This document shows positions 1 to 6,419 of a DNA stretch of 36,904 nucleotides, piece by piece (the stretch's first letter is position 1; the number at the start of each line of letters is the position of its first letter). Under the pieces are notes generated by a model. The model ran no database searches, had not been told where the DNA came from, and was given only the letters and a program-made list of their open reading frames with translations. This DNA comes from JAVBME01 sp031552765. GTDB lineage: Bacteria > Bacillota > Negativicutes > Acidaminococcales > JAISLQ01. The translations under genes and the position numbers were made by a program. The stretch is taken from assembly GCA_031552765.1 (NCBI GenBank), contig JAVBME010000018.1, forward strand, positions 1-36,904, written 5' to 3'.

Positions 1-54
1 ACCGGTGACCTTATCCTTACCAAGGATACGCTCTGCCGACTGAGCTACATCAGC
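1..54 (-). tRNA. tRNA-Thr (anticodon GGU), 3' end cut off by window edge
   Basis: Reading the minus strand from 54, a GCTGATG acceptor arm is followed by a D-arm (AGCTCAGTCGGCAGAGC) and an anticodon stem-loop TATCC-TTGGTAA-GGATA, which places GGT as the anticodon. The T-arm and CCA end lie outside the window. It is the last visible gene of the four-tRNA cluster. Confidence 0.9.
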
Positions 55-63
55 GAAAAAACA

Positions 64-139
<76 letters not shown>

Positions 140-179
140 ATTAGGTTTCAGACTGGTGATACACCATCTGATATTTAGT

Positions 180-264
180 TGGTGGAGGGAGGTGGATTCG
201 AACCACCGAAGCGAAACGCGGCAGATTTACAGTCTGCTCCCTTTAGCCACTCGGGAACCCCTCC
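180..264 (-). tRNA. tRNA-Tyr (anticodon GUA)
   Basis: An 85-nt class II tRNA with a long variable arm, encoded CCA and anticodon loop CTGTAAA (GUA). The acceptor stem GGAGGGG pairs with its 3' partner immediately before ACCA. Confidence 0.95.
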
Positions 265-318
265 AACTGAGCCATCATCACATTTAGCCATTCTGACGCA
301 ACTTTACGTTACTCAAAC

Positions 319-394
319 TGGAGCTGGCGAGAGGACTTGAACCCCCAACCTGCTGATTACAAGTCAGCTGCTCTACCGGTTGAGCTACGCCAGC
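319..394 (-). tRNA. tRNA-Thr (anticodon UGU)
   Basis: A 76-nt cloverleaf with encoded CCA. Acceptor GCTGGCG pairs with CGCCAGC, and the anticodon loop CTTGTAA gives UGU. It is the first gene of the cluster, about 24 nt downstream of the promoter at 425-453. The window therefore carries two threonine isoacceptors, UGU and GGU. Confidence 0.95.
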
Positions 395-424
395 AATATA
401 ACCCCTAACGCTGTGACGTTACTT

Positions 425-453
425 AGTATATAATATAACACCTTCGGTGTCAA
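425..453 (-). promoter_or_regulatory. sigma-A-type promoter of the tRNA operon
   Basis: On the minus strand TTGACA (448-453), a 17-bp spacer and TATACT (425-430) form a near-perfect vegetative promoter directed into the tRNA cluster. It begins about 10 bp past the uppP stop. A short dyad, GACACC-gaa-GGTGTT, overlaps the -35 and spacer and may also act as a weak uppP terminator. Confidence 0.8.
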
Positions 454-462
454 CAGAATTTA

Positions 463-1254
463 TCAAAGAAAATACCACAGCGAAATTGCCGCCAGAATAA
501 AGCGGTAATAGGCAAAAGAAGCCAAGCTGGAAGAGTTCAAAAAGCGCAAAAACCACACGATGGAAATCCAGGCGGTAACAAATGCAGTAACAAAACCGAC
601 GGCCAGCATTTGCAAATCGTTGGCGTTGAGCAGCGCAAAGTTTTTGTACAGGTCGTAAAGGCAGGCGACAAACATCAACGGCACTGCTATGATAAAGGAA
701 AATTCAGCCGAAGCCTTCCTCGACAACCCCAAAAAGAGCCCGCCGGAAATCGTGGAACCTGAACGCGAAAATCCCGGCCACAAGGAGAATATCTGAAAAA
801 GCCCGACATACAGGGCCTGTTTCAGCGTCAATTTATTTACATCATCCTCGACGTCTTTCCTGCCGTATTTTTCCGCCAGCAACATGAGTATGCCGCCCAA
901 TACCAAACCTACCGCCACTGTCGTGGGCGAAAAAAGATGCCTTTTTATCGGGCCGTGCAGCAAAAAGGCAACGCCCATCACCGGGACGATGCCGGCCGCC
1001 ACATGCCAGGCGCTCAGGCCAAGCCCCGCGTCCCAGCCCTCTTTCGTAAAAAAGCGGCGGAATTTGTCGCGGTAAATATATATTACCGAAAGGATGGCGC
1101 CCAGTTGGATAGCTACCTCAAAAACTGTAGCCGCGTCATCGTTAAAACCGATAAGATTGCCGACAAGTATCATATGCCCGGTCGAAGATATAGGCAAAAA
1201 CTCAGTACATCCTTCGACTATGCCGATGATGACCGCCGTAAGCATCGGATCCAT
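463..1254 (-). CDS. uppP: Undecaprenyl-diphosphate phosphatase (UppP/BacA)
   Basis: Integral-membrane enzyme that removes a phosphate from undecaprenyl diphosphate, recycling the lipid carrier used for peptidoglycan and surface polysaccharide; loss or gain of this activity affects bacitracin sensitivity in the family. The 263-aa length is normal. Visible signatures are the EGxTEFLPISSTGH motif at residues 14-27 and the PGFSRSGST motif near 160-170, the two halves of the active site, among about eight hydrophobic segments. The ATG at 1254 overlaps the TAA of the NUDIX gene by one base (TAATG), so the two are translationally coupled. Family assignment is secure. Confidence 0.96.
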   Translation of the reverse strand: MDPMLTAVIIGIVEGCTEFLPISSTGHMILVGNLIGFNDDAATVFEVAIQLGAILSVIYIYRDKFRRFFTKEGWDAGLGLSAWHVAAGIVPVMGVAFLLHGPIKRHLFSPTTVAVGLVLGGILMLLAEKYGRKDVEDDVNKLTLKQALYVGLFQIFSLWPGFSRSGSTISGGLFLGLSRKASAEFSFIIAVPLMFVACLYDLYKNFALLNANDLQMLAVGFVTAFVTAWISIVWFLRFLNSSSLASFAYYRFILAAISLWYFL

Positions 1255-1784
1255 TATTTTAAAACCTGCTTTCCGTTTTCATTCTTTCTTAGCTTGTCCA
1301 AAACCAGCTCATCCGTGGGAAAAGCCAAAGGAGGGATATCATCAAGAGAAAACCAGCCCAGTTCATCCGCATCGTCGCCCGCCTGTGGGCTGCCGCCGGT
1401 AAGCGTAGCCAAAAACCAGATGCCGACAGTATGCTGGCGCGGGTTGTGAAAATTGGAATGAACGGCAAAAACCTCTCCCGGCACTATATCAAACCCTGTT
1501 TCTTCTTTGACTTCGCGCACCACGGCATCCCTCACGTCCTCGTCATACTCCACATAACCGCAAGGTATGCACCACAGGCCGGCGTAGTCTATACCCGGCG
1601 CCCGGCGCACAAGTAGTATCTCGCCCTTATCGCTTAGCATGATACCGGCCACGCCGACGATAGGATTCTCATATGAAACAGTTCCGCACTGCGTACATTG
1701 CAGGCGTTCGGCCGTTCCTCTTATAACTTTTTTCAACTGCCCGCCGCAGCGGTAACAAAAAAATAAGCGTTGGGCTCTTGCCAT
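1254..1784 (-). CDS. NUDIX hydrolase with N-terminal zinc ribbon
   Basis: A 176-aa protein. An N-terminal CxxC...CxxC zinc ribbon (about residues 10-32) precedes a NUDIX domain with a complete NUDIX box, GX5EX7REUxEExGU, starting at GYVEYDED. Zn-ribbon NUDIX proteins hydrolyse nucleoside-diphosphate derivatives, often NAD(H)/NUDT12-like or ADP-ribose-type substrates, but the substrate cannot be read from sequence. I chose the ATG at 1784 because a GAGGTG ribosome-binding site lies 6 nt upstream; the GTG at 1796 falls inside that site. It follows the methyltransferase pseudogene by 13 nt and overlaps uppP by 1 nt, so the three were probably one operon. Confidence 0.9.
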   Translation of the reverse strand: MARAQRLFFCYRCGGQLKKVIRGTAERLQCTQCGTVSYENPIVGVAGIMLSDKGEILLVRRAPGIDYAGLWCIPCGYVEYDEDVRDAVVREVKEETGFDIVPGEVFAVHSNFHNPRQHTVGIWFLATLTGGSPQAGDDADELGWFSLDDIPPLAFPTDELVLDKLRKNENGKQVLK

Positions 1785-1797
1785 AATACACCTCACA

Positions 1798-2548
1798 TCA
1801 TCGCGCCATCAGCGCAAATACACCCCAGCCAAGGTATGCACGCGTATACGTGACATAGCGTTTTGGCTCCGAGGTTAAATGCGCTCGAATCTCTTGCGAA
1901 AAATCGTCGTCAGGGTTTGCTTCGAGCCATTTACGCAAGTGAGCCATTTGGCCGCTTCATATCTATCCCGGCCCTCCTGGTCGGTCAGGACCATTTCCAC
2001 AATATCGTGGCCGAGTTCACCGAAATAGTTGATAAGTTCTGGAAGCATGCGAAAGTCAGAAATAGCATTAGCCCCGCATCCCTTGGCTATGTCCTCCGTT
2101 GGCGGCAACTTCAACCAATAAGGCTCGCCGGCGAGAATGATTCCCTCGGGGCCAAGGCTTTTCGCCAGAAGCTAGATAGTTCCCGCTACACCCCCGCCGA
2201 TCCACGTGGCGCCGACACAGGCTGCCACACCAACTTTTTCACCGGCGACATAGCCGGCAGCGTCGCCGTGAATGAACTGGACTCGGTCAGCAACTCCGAA
2301 TTCTTCGGCGCGGCGTTTTGCTTGCGCGGAAAACAACTGACTCATGTCTATGCCAAGGCCAGTAATTTTATAATCGCGTTCCCAGGTACACAACATCTCA
2401 CCCGAACCGCTGCCGAGATCTAGCACACGAGTCCCCGGTTCCAGACGCAACACCATGCCGAGAGTGGCTAGCTTTTCCGGCGTGAATGGGTTATGTATGC
2501 GGCGAGCGCTTTGGTAATGTTAAAGATACGTGGGATGTCCAATGCCAA
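1798..2548 (-). pseudogene. SAM-dependent methyltransferase, broken by two frameshifts and a nonsense codon
   Basis: Three reading-frame pieces join into one class I methyltransferase of about 248 codons. It starts at a TTG (2548 or 2542) after AGGAG with MALDIPRIFNIT. A one-base deletion near 2510-2513 shifts the frame before SARRIHNPFTPEK. The middle piece carries the SAM-binding motif VLDLGSGSGE and GLGIDMS. An in-frame TAG at 2172-2174 stands where GAG (Glu) would continue into LLAKSLGPEG and GEPYWLKLPPTEDIAKG. A second one-base deletion near 1937-1941 precedes RKWLEANPDDD, and the frame ends LGWGVFALMAR-stop at 1798. The intact parts look well preserved, so inactivation appears recent, or the lesions are sequencing errors. 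Its product in related bacteria is an uncharacterised UbiE/TehB-like methyltransferase. Confidence 0.87.
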
Positions 2549-2558
2549 AACTCCTTTT

Positions 2559-2587
2559 ACTATACATCATGCAAAAGCCTGTACCAA
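2559..2587 (-). promoter_or_regulatory. Candidate promoter of the methyltransferase-nudix-uppP operon, inside the element's left hairpin
   Basis: TTGGTA (2582-2587), a 17-bp spacer and TATAGT (2559-2564) lie just upstream of the AGGAG and TTG start of the methyltransferase remnant. The -35 box sits in the loop and stem of the left terminal hairpin of the 0.7-kb element, so the element may supply or have replaced part of this promoter. The -35 match is only 4 of 6. Confidence 0.4.
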
Positions 2588-2613
2588 GTACAGGCTTCCG
2601 ACTGTAGACAAAA
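2575..2613. repeat. Left end: terminal hairpin plus 14-bp inverted-repeat arm
   Basis: A perfect 10-bp stem with 3-nt loop (2575-2584 with 2588-2597) is followed after two bases by GACTGTAGACAAAA (2600-2613), which is exactly complementary to 3236-3249. Confidence 0.85.
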
Positions 2614-2874
2614 ACACATTAGCTTATTAATCATACATTTGGTATTGCCTGTTATCCCTCGTTAGAGTAAGTCCGACTGAGAGCCATCTCCGGCTACGCG
2701 ATATGTCTTTTTTTATGTATAGCTCTGCTCGGTTACTACGCTTCGCGCTAGGAATTGCTAAATTTGCCGCTATTTCGCAGTAACTAATACTACTCACTGT
2801 ACGCTCAGACAGCTATGGTAACGGCGCTGCAAATAAAGCACTTCCAGACACGCTACGCAACATAACCGAGGCAA

Positions 2875-2952
2875 GCGCTATACCGCCTCTATGGGGGAAC
2901 GAAAGCAATCTATAACAAATCTTCGTCGTTCCTGTAAAACGCGGTATAGTGC
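2875..2952 (+). other. Nested internal stem of the 0.7-kb element
   Basis: GCGCTATACCGC (2875-2886) pairs with GCGGTATAGTGC (2941-2952) with one G-T pair, and inside it GGAACGA (2896-2902) pairs with TCGTTCC (2926-2932). A stem this long in a gene-free stretch is compatible with a folded RNA or single-stranded DNA structure. Function is unknown. Confidence 0.5.
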
Positions 2953-3235
2953 CAGCCGAAACGCATTACGGAGTGTGGGTTGAATTGGTTGCCGGACTGC
3001 GCCGGCAAAGGCAACTGTTTGAGCGAAGTCTGACAGAGACGCAGGCGATAGGTAGACGAGCGAGTTTAACTTTGCCAGCAGGCTGGCCTAACAATTCCCC
3101 GCGCGTAGTGCGCGTTCGGTGGCACTATACAAAAAAGAGAAATGTCGCGTTGCTGGAGGCCGCAGGTTGTTAGACTTACACAAACGCAGGAGATGGCATT
3201 AAACATAAAAAGCATATAAATACATAAAAATTCCC

Positions 3236-3277
3236 TTTTGTCTACAGTCTGAAGCCTGTACCAAGTACAGGCTTCAG
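3236..3277. repeat. Right end: 14-bp inverted-repeat arm plus terminal hairpin
   Basis: TTTTGTCTACAGTC (3236-3249) is the exact complement of the left arm. It runs into a perfect 13-bp hairpin, CTGAAGCCTGTAC/GTACAGGCTTCAG with loop CAA. The loop reads the same way as at the left end, so the hairpins are direct copies sitting within an overall inverted arrangement. The pfkA stop follows 18 bp later, so the hairpin may also help terminate pfkA transcription. Confidence 0.85.
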
Positions 3278-3294
3278 TAATGTATCATTTATAT

Positions 3295-4383
3295 CTAGGC
3301 GCCAAAACAAACGCCTATTTTTCTTCCTACCGTAACCAGTTCACCGGCCGGGTCGACATTGTGCGGCTTGTCGGCCACGCTATCTAGCGGCACCGGCACG
3401 ATCGAGTCCTTTTGCAGAGCTACCATCACGCCAAACTTGCCGTCAAGGTACGCCTGTACCGCCGCCACGCCGTACCGCGTGCACAATACGCGGTCAAATG
3501 GGGTTGGCGTGCCGCCCCGCTGCAAGTGCCCTAAAACTGTACAACGCGACTCTATCCCGGTAAGTTCTTCTATATCGCGGGCCAGTTTTTCACCCACGCC
3601 GCCGAGGCGCACCGCCTCGAAGCTTCCTTCTACCATGCGCGCCACAGTCACGTCGCCGCCGATCGGTTTTGCGCCTTCAGCAATAACGATGATGCTAAAA
3701 TTGCGCCCGGTATTGCGCCGCTCCTGGATCTTGTTATTTATCGCGTCCAGTGTGTACGGTATTTCCGGTATCAGTATACAATGGGCGCCGCCGGCCAATC
3801 CGGCGTGCAAGGCTATCCAGCCGGCGTTGCGTCCCATGACCTCCAGCACCATCACACGGTGGTGCGATTCTGCTGTGGTATGCAGTTTATCGAGAGCCTC
3901 AGTCGCGGTCGTTACTGCGGTATCAAAGCCGAAAGTCCTTTCGGTACAGGGGATATCATTGTCGATAGTTTTCGGCACGCCCACGATGTTGACGCCAAGC
4001 TGGCTAAGTTTTTCCGCGATACGCAGGCTGCCGTCGCCACCAATGACGATAATGCCTTCTATACCGCGCTTTTTCAGGTTGTTTATCGCCTTGCCGCTCA
4101 TATCCTTATAAAAAGGTTTGCCGTCTTCCAGTACGGCATAATGAAACGGGTTGTCCCGGTTGGTTGTACCTAAAATGGTACCGCCCCGCGGCAAAATACC
4201 TGATACGGAATAATCGTCCATCAAGTCCATCTGGTCTTCGACCAGGCCGGCGAAGCCGTTTTCTATACCATAGATGCGCAGCCCTTCCCTAAGAGAAGAA
4301 CGCACCACCGCCCGTATTACCGCATTAAGGCCGGGGCAATCGCCGCCGCCGGTCAATACCGCTATCGTCCTTTTGCTCAGCAT
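3295..4383 (-). CDS. pfkA: 6-phosphofructokinase (PfkA family, group III type)
   Basis: Cytoplasmic glycolytic enzyme phosphorylating fructose 6-phosphate to the 1,6-bisphosphate. The 362-aa protein has the N-terminal phosphate-binding loop TGGGDCPGLNA (residues 11-21), GGDGS at 115-119, the catalytic PKTIDND at 137-143, and an MGRNAGWIA segment. Family knowledge: Gly in GGDGS with Lys in PKTIDND is the group III pattern, where Gly at that site favours ATP; PPi-dependent members carry Asp there (GGDD). ATP dependence is therefore inferred, not shown. The start ATG at 4383 overlaps the end of the upstream BrxF-like gene by 7 bp, implying coupled translation. Length is slightly above the 320 aa of Bacillus PfkA, as expected for this group. 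Confidence 0.95.
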   Translation of the reverse strand: MLSKRTIAVLTGGGDCPGLNAVIRAVVRSSLREGLRIYGIENGFAGLVEDQMDLMDDYSVSGILPRGGTILGTTNRDNPFHYAVLEDGKPFYKDMSGKAINNLKKRGIEGIIVIGGDGSLRIAEKLSQLGVNIVGVPKTIDNDIPCTERTFGFDTAVTTATEALDKLHTTAESHHRVMVLEVMGRNAGWIALHAGLAGGAHCILIPEIPYTLDAINNKIQERRNTGRNFSIIVIAEGAKPIGGDVTVARMVEGSFEAVRLGGVGEKLARDIEELTGIESRCTVLGHLQRGGTPTPFDRVLCTRYGVAAVQAYLDGKFGVMVALQKDSIVPVPLDSVADKPHNVDPAGELVTVGRKIGVCFGA

Positions 4384-4868
4384 ACATCCGCACCGCTTGC
4401 TTCAGGCTTTACCGGCCATATGGTAATGCCTTCGGCATCAAACTTCAAAGGTTCCGGTTGCCCTAAGCGGCTGAAAAACAGATGGCCCTCTTCATAATAT
4501 CCGGGCCAGGCCACTATCAACGTATATTTTTCACTCAGACTGCGCAAAAGGGCCAAAGGATCGAGCTGCAGGACAGGCGTAAAAAAAGTCTGCACACGGT
4601 CTAAAAGCAGAACCTCCGAATCATATTGTTCGAGGATCTCGCTCATTATGCCCGGAGCTTTTCCTGCCCGCATAGCCGGCAACAGTTCTATAAGTTCATC
4701 CGACACCAATGTACGGCAATCTACATAATCCCATTTCTTTTTAGCCGCCGCTTCGCGCAAAACCTGGCTTTTACCGCTTCCCGGATTACCTGTAACTACA
4801 ACCAGACGCTGCTTTTTACCTTTGGCAGCGTCCACACAGCTCAAGAGCTCTTCCACCTGTGTTCCCAT
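4377..4868 (-). CDS. Orphan BrxF-like P-loop ATPase
   Basis: A 163-aa protein with Walker A GNPGSGKS (27-34) and Walker B-like EVLLLD (85-90) followed by LDPLALLRSLS and VAWPGYYEEGHL. That second half resembles BrxF, the small P-loop protein of type 3 BREX phage-defence loci, as I remember the family. No other BREX gene (brxC, pglZ, methylase, helicase, brxA) is in the window, so this is an orphan whose role is not predictable from context. The start at 4868 is set by GGGAGG 7 nt upstream; the longer open frame to 5105 runs through the sigH terminator and is not credible. It overlaps pfkA by 7 bp, so the two are co-expressed. Simple P-loop AAA-like ATPase is the fallback description. Confidence 0.72.
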   Translation of the reverse strand: MGTQVEELLSCVDAAKGKKQRLVVVTGNPGSGKSQVLREAAAKKKWDYVDCRTLVSDELIELLPAMRAGKAPGIMSEILEQYDSEVLLLDRVQTFFTPVLQLDPLALLRSLSEKYTLIVAWPGYYEEGHLFFSRLGQPEPLKFDAEGITIWPVKPEASGADVC

Positions 4869-4992
4869 CGTAATACCTCCCATAAGCATATCATTTCCAG
4901 ACAAATACAACATACAACCTTGAAAAATTATATTCGGCAAATGCACCCTAAACCCCTTTTTACAAAACAGAAAATTGCCGGTAAAAATTATC

Positions 4993-5026
4993 AAAAACAC
5001 AAAGCGAACAGAGCATCTGTCCGCTT
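4993..5026 (-). terminator. Intrinsic terminator of sigH
   Basis: On the minus strand, AAGCGGACAGA and TCTGTTCGCTT form an 11-bp stem (one G-T pair) with a 3-nt loop, followed by TGTGTTTTTG. It lies 17 bp past the sigH stop and separates sigH from the BrxF-like gene. Confidence 0.8.
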
Positions 5027-5043
5027 CAAAAAAGATATTATTT

Positions 5044-5763
5044 TTAGAAAATTTTTCTGGAGGCCAGCTCTTTATTATAAGCGACCAGCCCTTTGCACAC
5101 AGCATGTATATCTGTTTCGTCCGTGCGGTTTTCCAGGTATTTTTCCAATTTGCGTTTTACTCTTTGCAAGGCATTGTCAATAGATTTTACGTGCCGGTCA
5201 AGGTCACAAGCTATCTCCTGATAGGACTTCCCGTCAAGATAACTCATCAGCACCCGCCACTCGAGGTCGCTGAGGATATTGTTCATCTTCTCTTCTATGT
5301 CGACAAATTCTTCGCGGCTGATGATCAGTTCCTCCGGATCGGATACCTTGGACCCGGAAATAACGTCTAACAGCGTGCGGTCGGAATCTTCCTCGTAAAT
5401 AGGCTTATTGAGCGATATATACGAATTGAGCGGTATATGTTTCTGTCTGGTCGCAGTCTTTATCGCCGTTATTATCTGCCTGGTAACGCATAGCTCGGCA
5501 AAAGCCCGAAAGGAAGAAAGCTTGTCCGCCCTAAAGTCGCGGATAGCCTTATATAAGCCTATCATCCCTTCCTGGATGATATCTTCCCGTTCCGCGCCAA
5601 TCAAAAAATAGCTGCGAGCCTTGGCCCGCACGAAATTACGGTATTTATTCAGCAAATATTCCTGTGCAATTATGCCGCTTTGCGTTCTAGCATCCATTAC
5701 GATCTCTTCGTCGGTCATAGTCTCGAACGCAACGTAAAGGTCGTGTTGTATACCTATCCGCAT
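5044..5763 (-). CDS. sigH: RNA polymerase sigma factor SigH (sigma-70 family, sporulation/transition type)
   Basis: A 239-aa alternative sigma factor. Visible are the region 2 core (YLLNKYRNFVRAKARSYFL, then GAEREDIIQEGMIGLYKAIR, DKLSSFRAFAELCVTRQI) and a region 4 helix-turn-helix (SDLEWRVLMSYLDGKSYQEIA). This sequence is typical of SigH, which in Bacillus drives transition-state and sporulation genes; in non-sporulating relatives it is linked to competence or envelope genes. I chose the ATG at 5763 because GGAGGG sits about 6 nt upstream; the frame extends upstream to 5808 without such a site. Its position after yacP is the standard Firmicute order. It has its own promoter (5848-5877) and terminator. 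Confidence 0.95.
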   Translation of the reverse strand: MRIGIQHDLYVAFETMTDEEIVMDARTQSGIIAQEYLLNKYRNFVRAKARSYFLIGAEREDIIQEGMIGLYKAIRDFRADKLSSFRAFAELCVTRQIITAIKTATRQKHIPLNSYISLNKPIYEEDSDRTLLDVISGSKVSDPEELIISREEFVDIEEKMNNILSDLEWRVLMSYLDGKSYQEIACDLDRHVKSIDNALQRVKRKLEKYLENRTDETDIHAVCKGLVAYNKELASRKIF

Positions 5764-5847
5764 CCTATTCCCTCCATAGCGTTGTACGTCCAAAATATGA
5801 ACTCGCAATTATCGCACAGCTACGCCATTTGGTAAGACTTTTGTATC

Positions 5848-5877
5848 ATTATACCCCATAGGGCAGTTTTGCGTCAA
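5848..5877 (-). promoter_or_regulatory. sigma-A-type promoter of sigH
   Basis: TTGACG (5872-5877), an 18-bp spacer and TATAAT (5848-5853) on the minus strand, in the yacP-sigH gap. Start of transcription would fall near 5841, leaving a leader of about 78 nt. Confidence 0.75.
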
Positions 5878-5887
5878 GCAACAAACA

Positions 5888-6415
5888 TTATTTCAGCTTG
5901 GCGCGCCTCAACTTTTCCAGTTTTACAGCCACCGAGGCATCGAGTCTTCCAGCTACCTCCTGCCGGGCGCCCAAAGGCCGGCCGTCCTCCACGCGCTCGG
6001 CTATGGCCCGCCTGACCCGGTCGCAGTCTTCGGCCAGTTCCCTGGCCGTCACCCTATAGGCGCCTACGCCAAGAGCCGTCATTTGTTCATGCGCGTCACC
6101 GGTTATGACAAAAACCTTCGCGCCTGCGCGCGCTAAAACATAGGCGGCCTTTTCTATATAGGCATCAGCCGTCTCTCCCTCACCGGTAAACACCACTACA
6201 AGTCCGTAACGCTCTTGACCATCCGCACCGCCTCGTACAGCGTACGCATCAAAGACCACCGTAGTTTGACAGCCTTGAAACGCACTGTAACTGGCTAAAA
6301 TATCTACCAGACGGTCGCGAGCGTGCTCCAGGCCGTCATTTTTCAGCTGTTCGAACTCCGCCCAGCTGTTTATGATATTATAACCGTCGACCAATAAGTA
6401 AGCATCGCGTGTCAC
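5888..6415 (-). CDS. yacP: NYN-domain ribonuclease YacP/Rae1
   Basis: A 175-aa NYN (PIN-like) domain protein. In Bacillus the orthologue Rae1 cleaves mRNA in the ribosomal A site. Visible are the LLVDGYNIINSW motif with the metal-binding Asp at the N-terminus, VVFDAY, a TADAYIEK segment and VFVITGD, matching the order of acidic residues in the family. The start is taken as GTG at 6415, four bases after the rlmB stop, because this begins directly at the conserved core and has an upstream GAGG; the open frame to 6481 would add residues inside rlmB that the family lacks. It is the last gene of the yacL-to-yacP operon. Confidence 0.9.
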   Translation of the reverse strand: MTRDAYLLVDGYNIINSWAEFEQLKNDGLEHARDRLVDILASYSAFQGCQTTVVFDAYAVRGGADGQERYGLVVVFTGEGETADAYIEKAAYVLARAGAKVFVITGDAHEQMTALGVGAYRVTARELAEDCDRVRRAIAERVEDGRPLGARQEVAGRLDASVAVKLEKLRRAKLK

Positions 6416-6419
6416 ACAG

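Larger units (their letters stand above)
2575..3277. mobile_element. Hairpin-bounded 0.7-kb noncoding element (candidate MITE-like or structured-RNA element)
   Basis: This 703-bp stretch holds no convincing gene. Both ends carry the same perfect hairpin with loop CAA: AAGCCTGTAC/GTACAGGCTT at 2575-2597 and a 13-bp version at 3249-3277. Immediately inside each is one arm of a perfect 14-bp inverted repeat (GACTGTAGACAAAA at 2600-2613, its complement at 3236-3249). Interior pairing includes 2728-2735 with 2863-2870, and a nested pair at 2875-2952. No target-site duplication is evident. It lies between an inactivated gene and pfkA. Non-autonomous transposable element is the simplest reading; a large structured RNA, or a highly structured intergenic repeat, are alternatives. 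Confidence 0.55.

Noticed and set aside
937..1449. Long plus-strand open frames antisense to uppP and the NUDIX gene (and the many similar ones elsewhere)
   Set aside because: They are frame shadows of well-supported minus-strand genes, lacking ribosome-binding sites and family features.
2949..3173. A 74-codon open frame on the plus strand inside the 0.7-kb element
   Set aside because: It begins with GTG, has no ribosome-binding site, overlaps the internal stems, and its Arg-rich translation (RRQRQLFERS) looks like translated structured or repeat DNA, not a protein. Conservation of the frame across copies would revive it.
3086..3175. attC-like pair: GCCTAAC (3086-3092) and GTTAGAC (3169-3175) flanking a hairpin-rich 90 bp
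   Set aside because: The outer boxes fit RYYYAAC and GTTRRRY, but inner boxes are not clearly paired, and no integrase or cassette array is present. A covariance-model search (attC models) would settle it.
4869..5105. Upstream extension of the BrxF-like frame
   Set aside because: It would run through the sigH terminator hairpin and into the sigH end, with no ribosome-binding site; the GGGAGG at 4868 fits far better.
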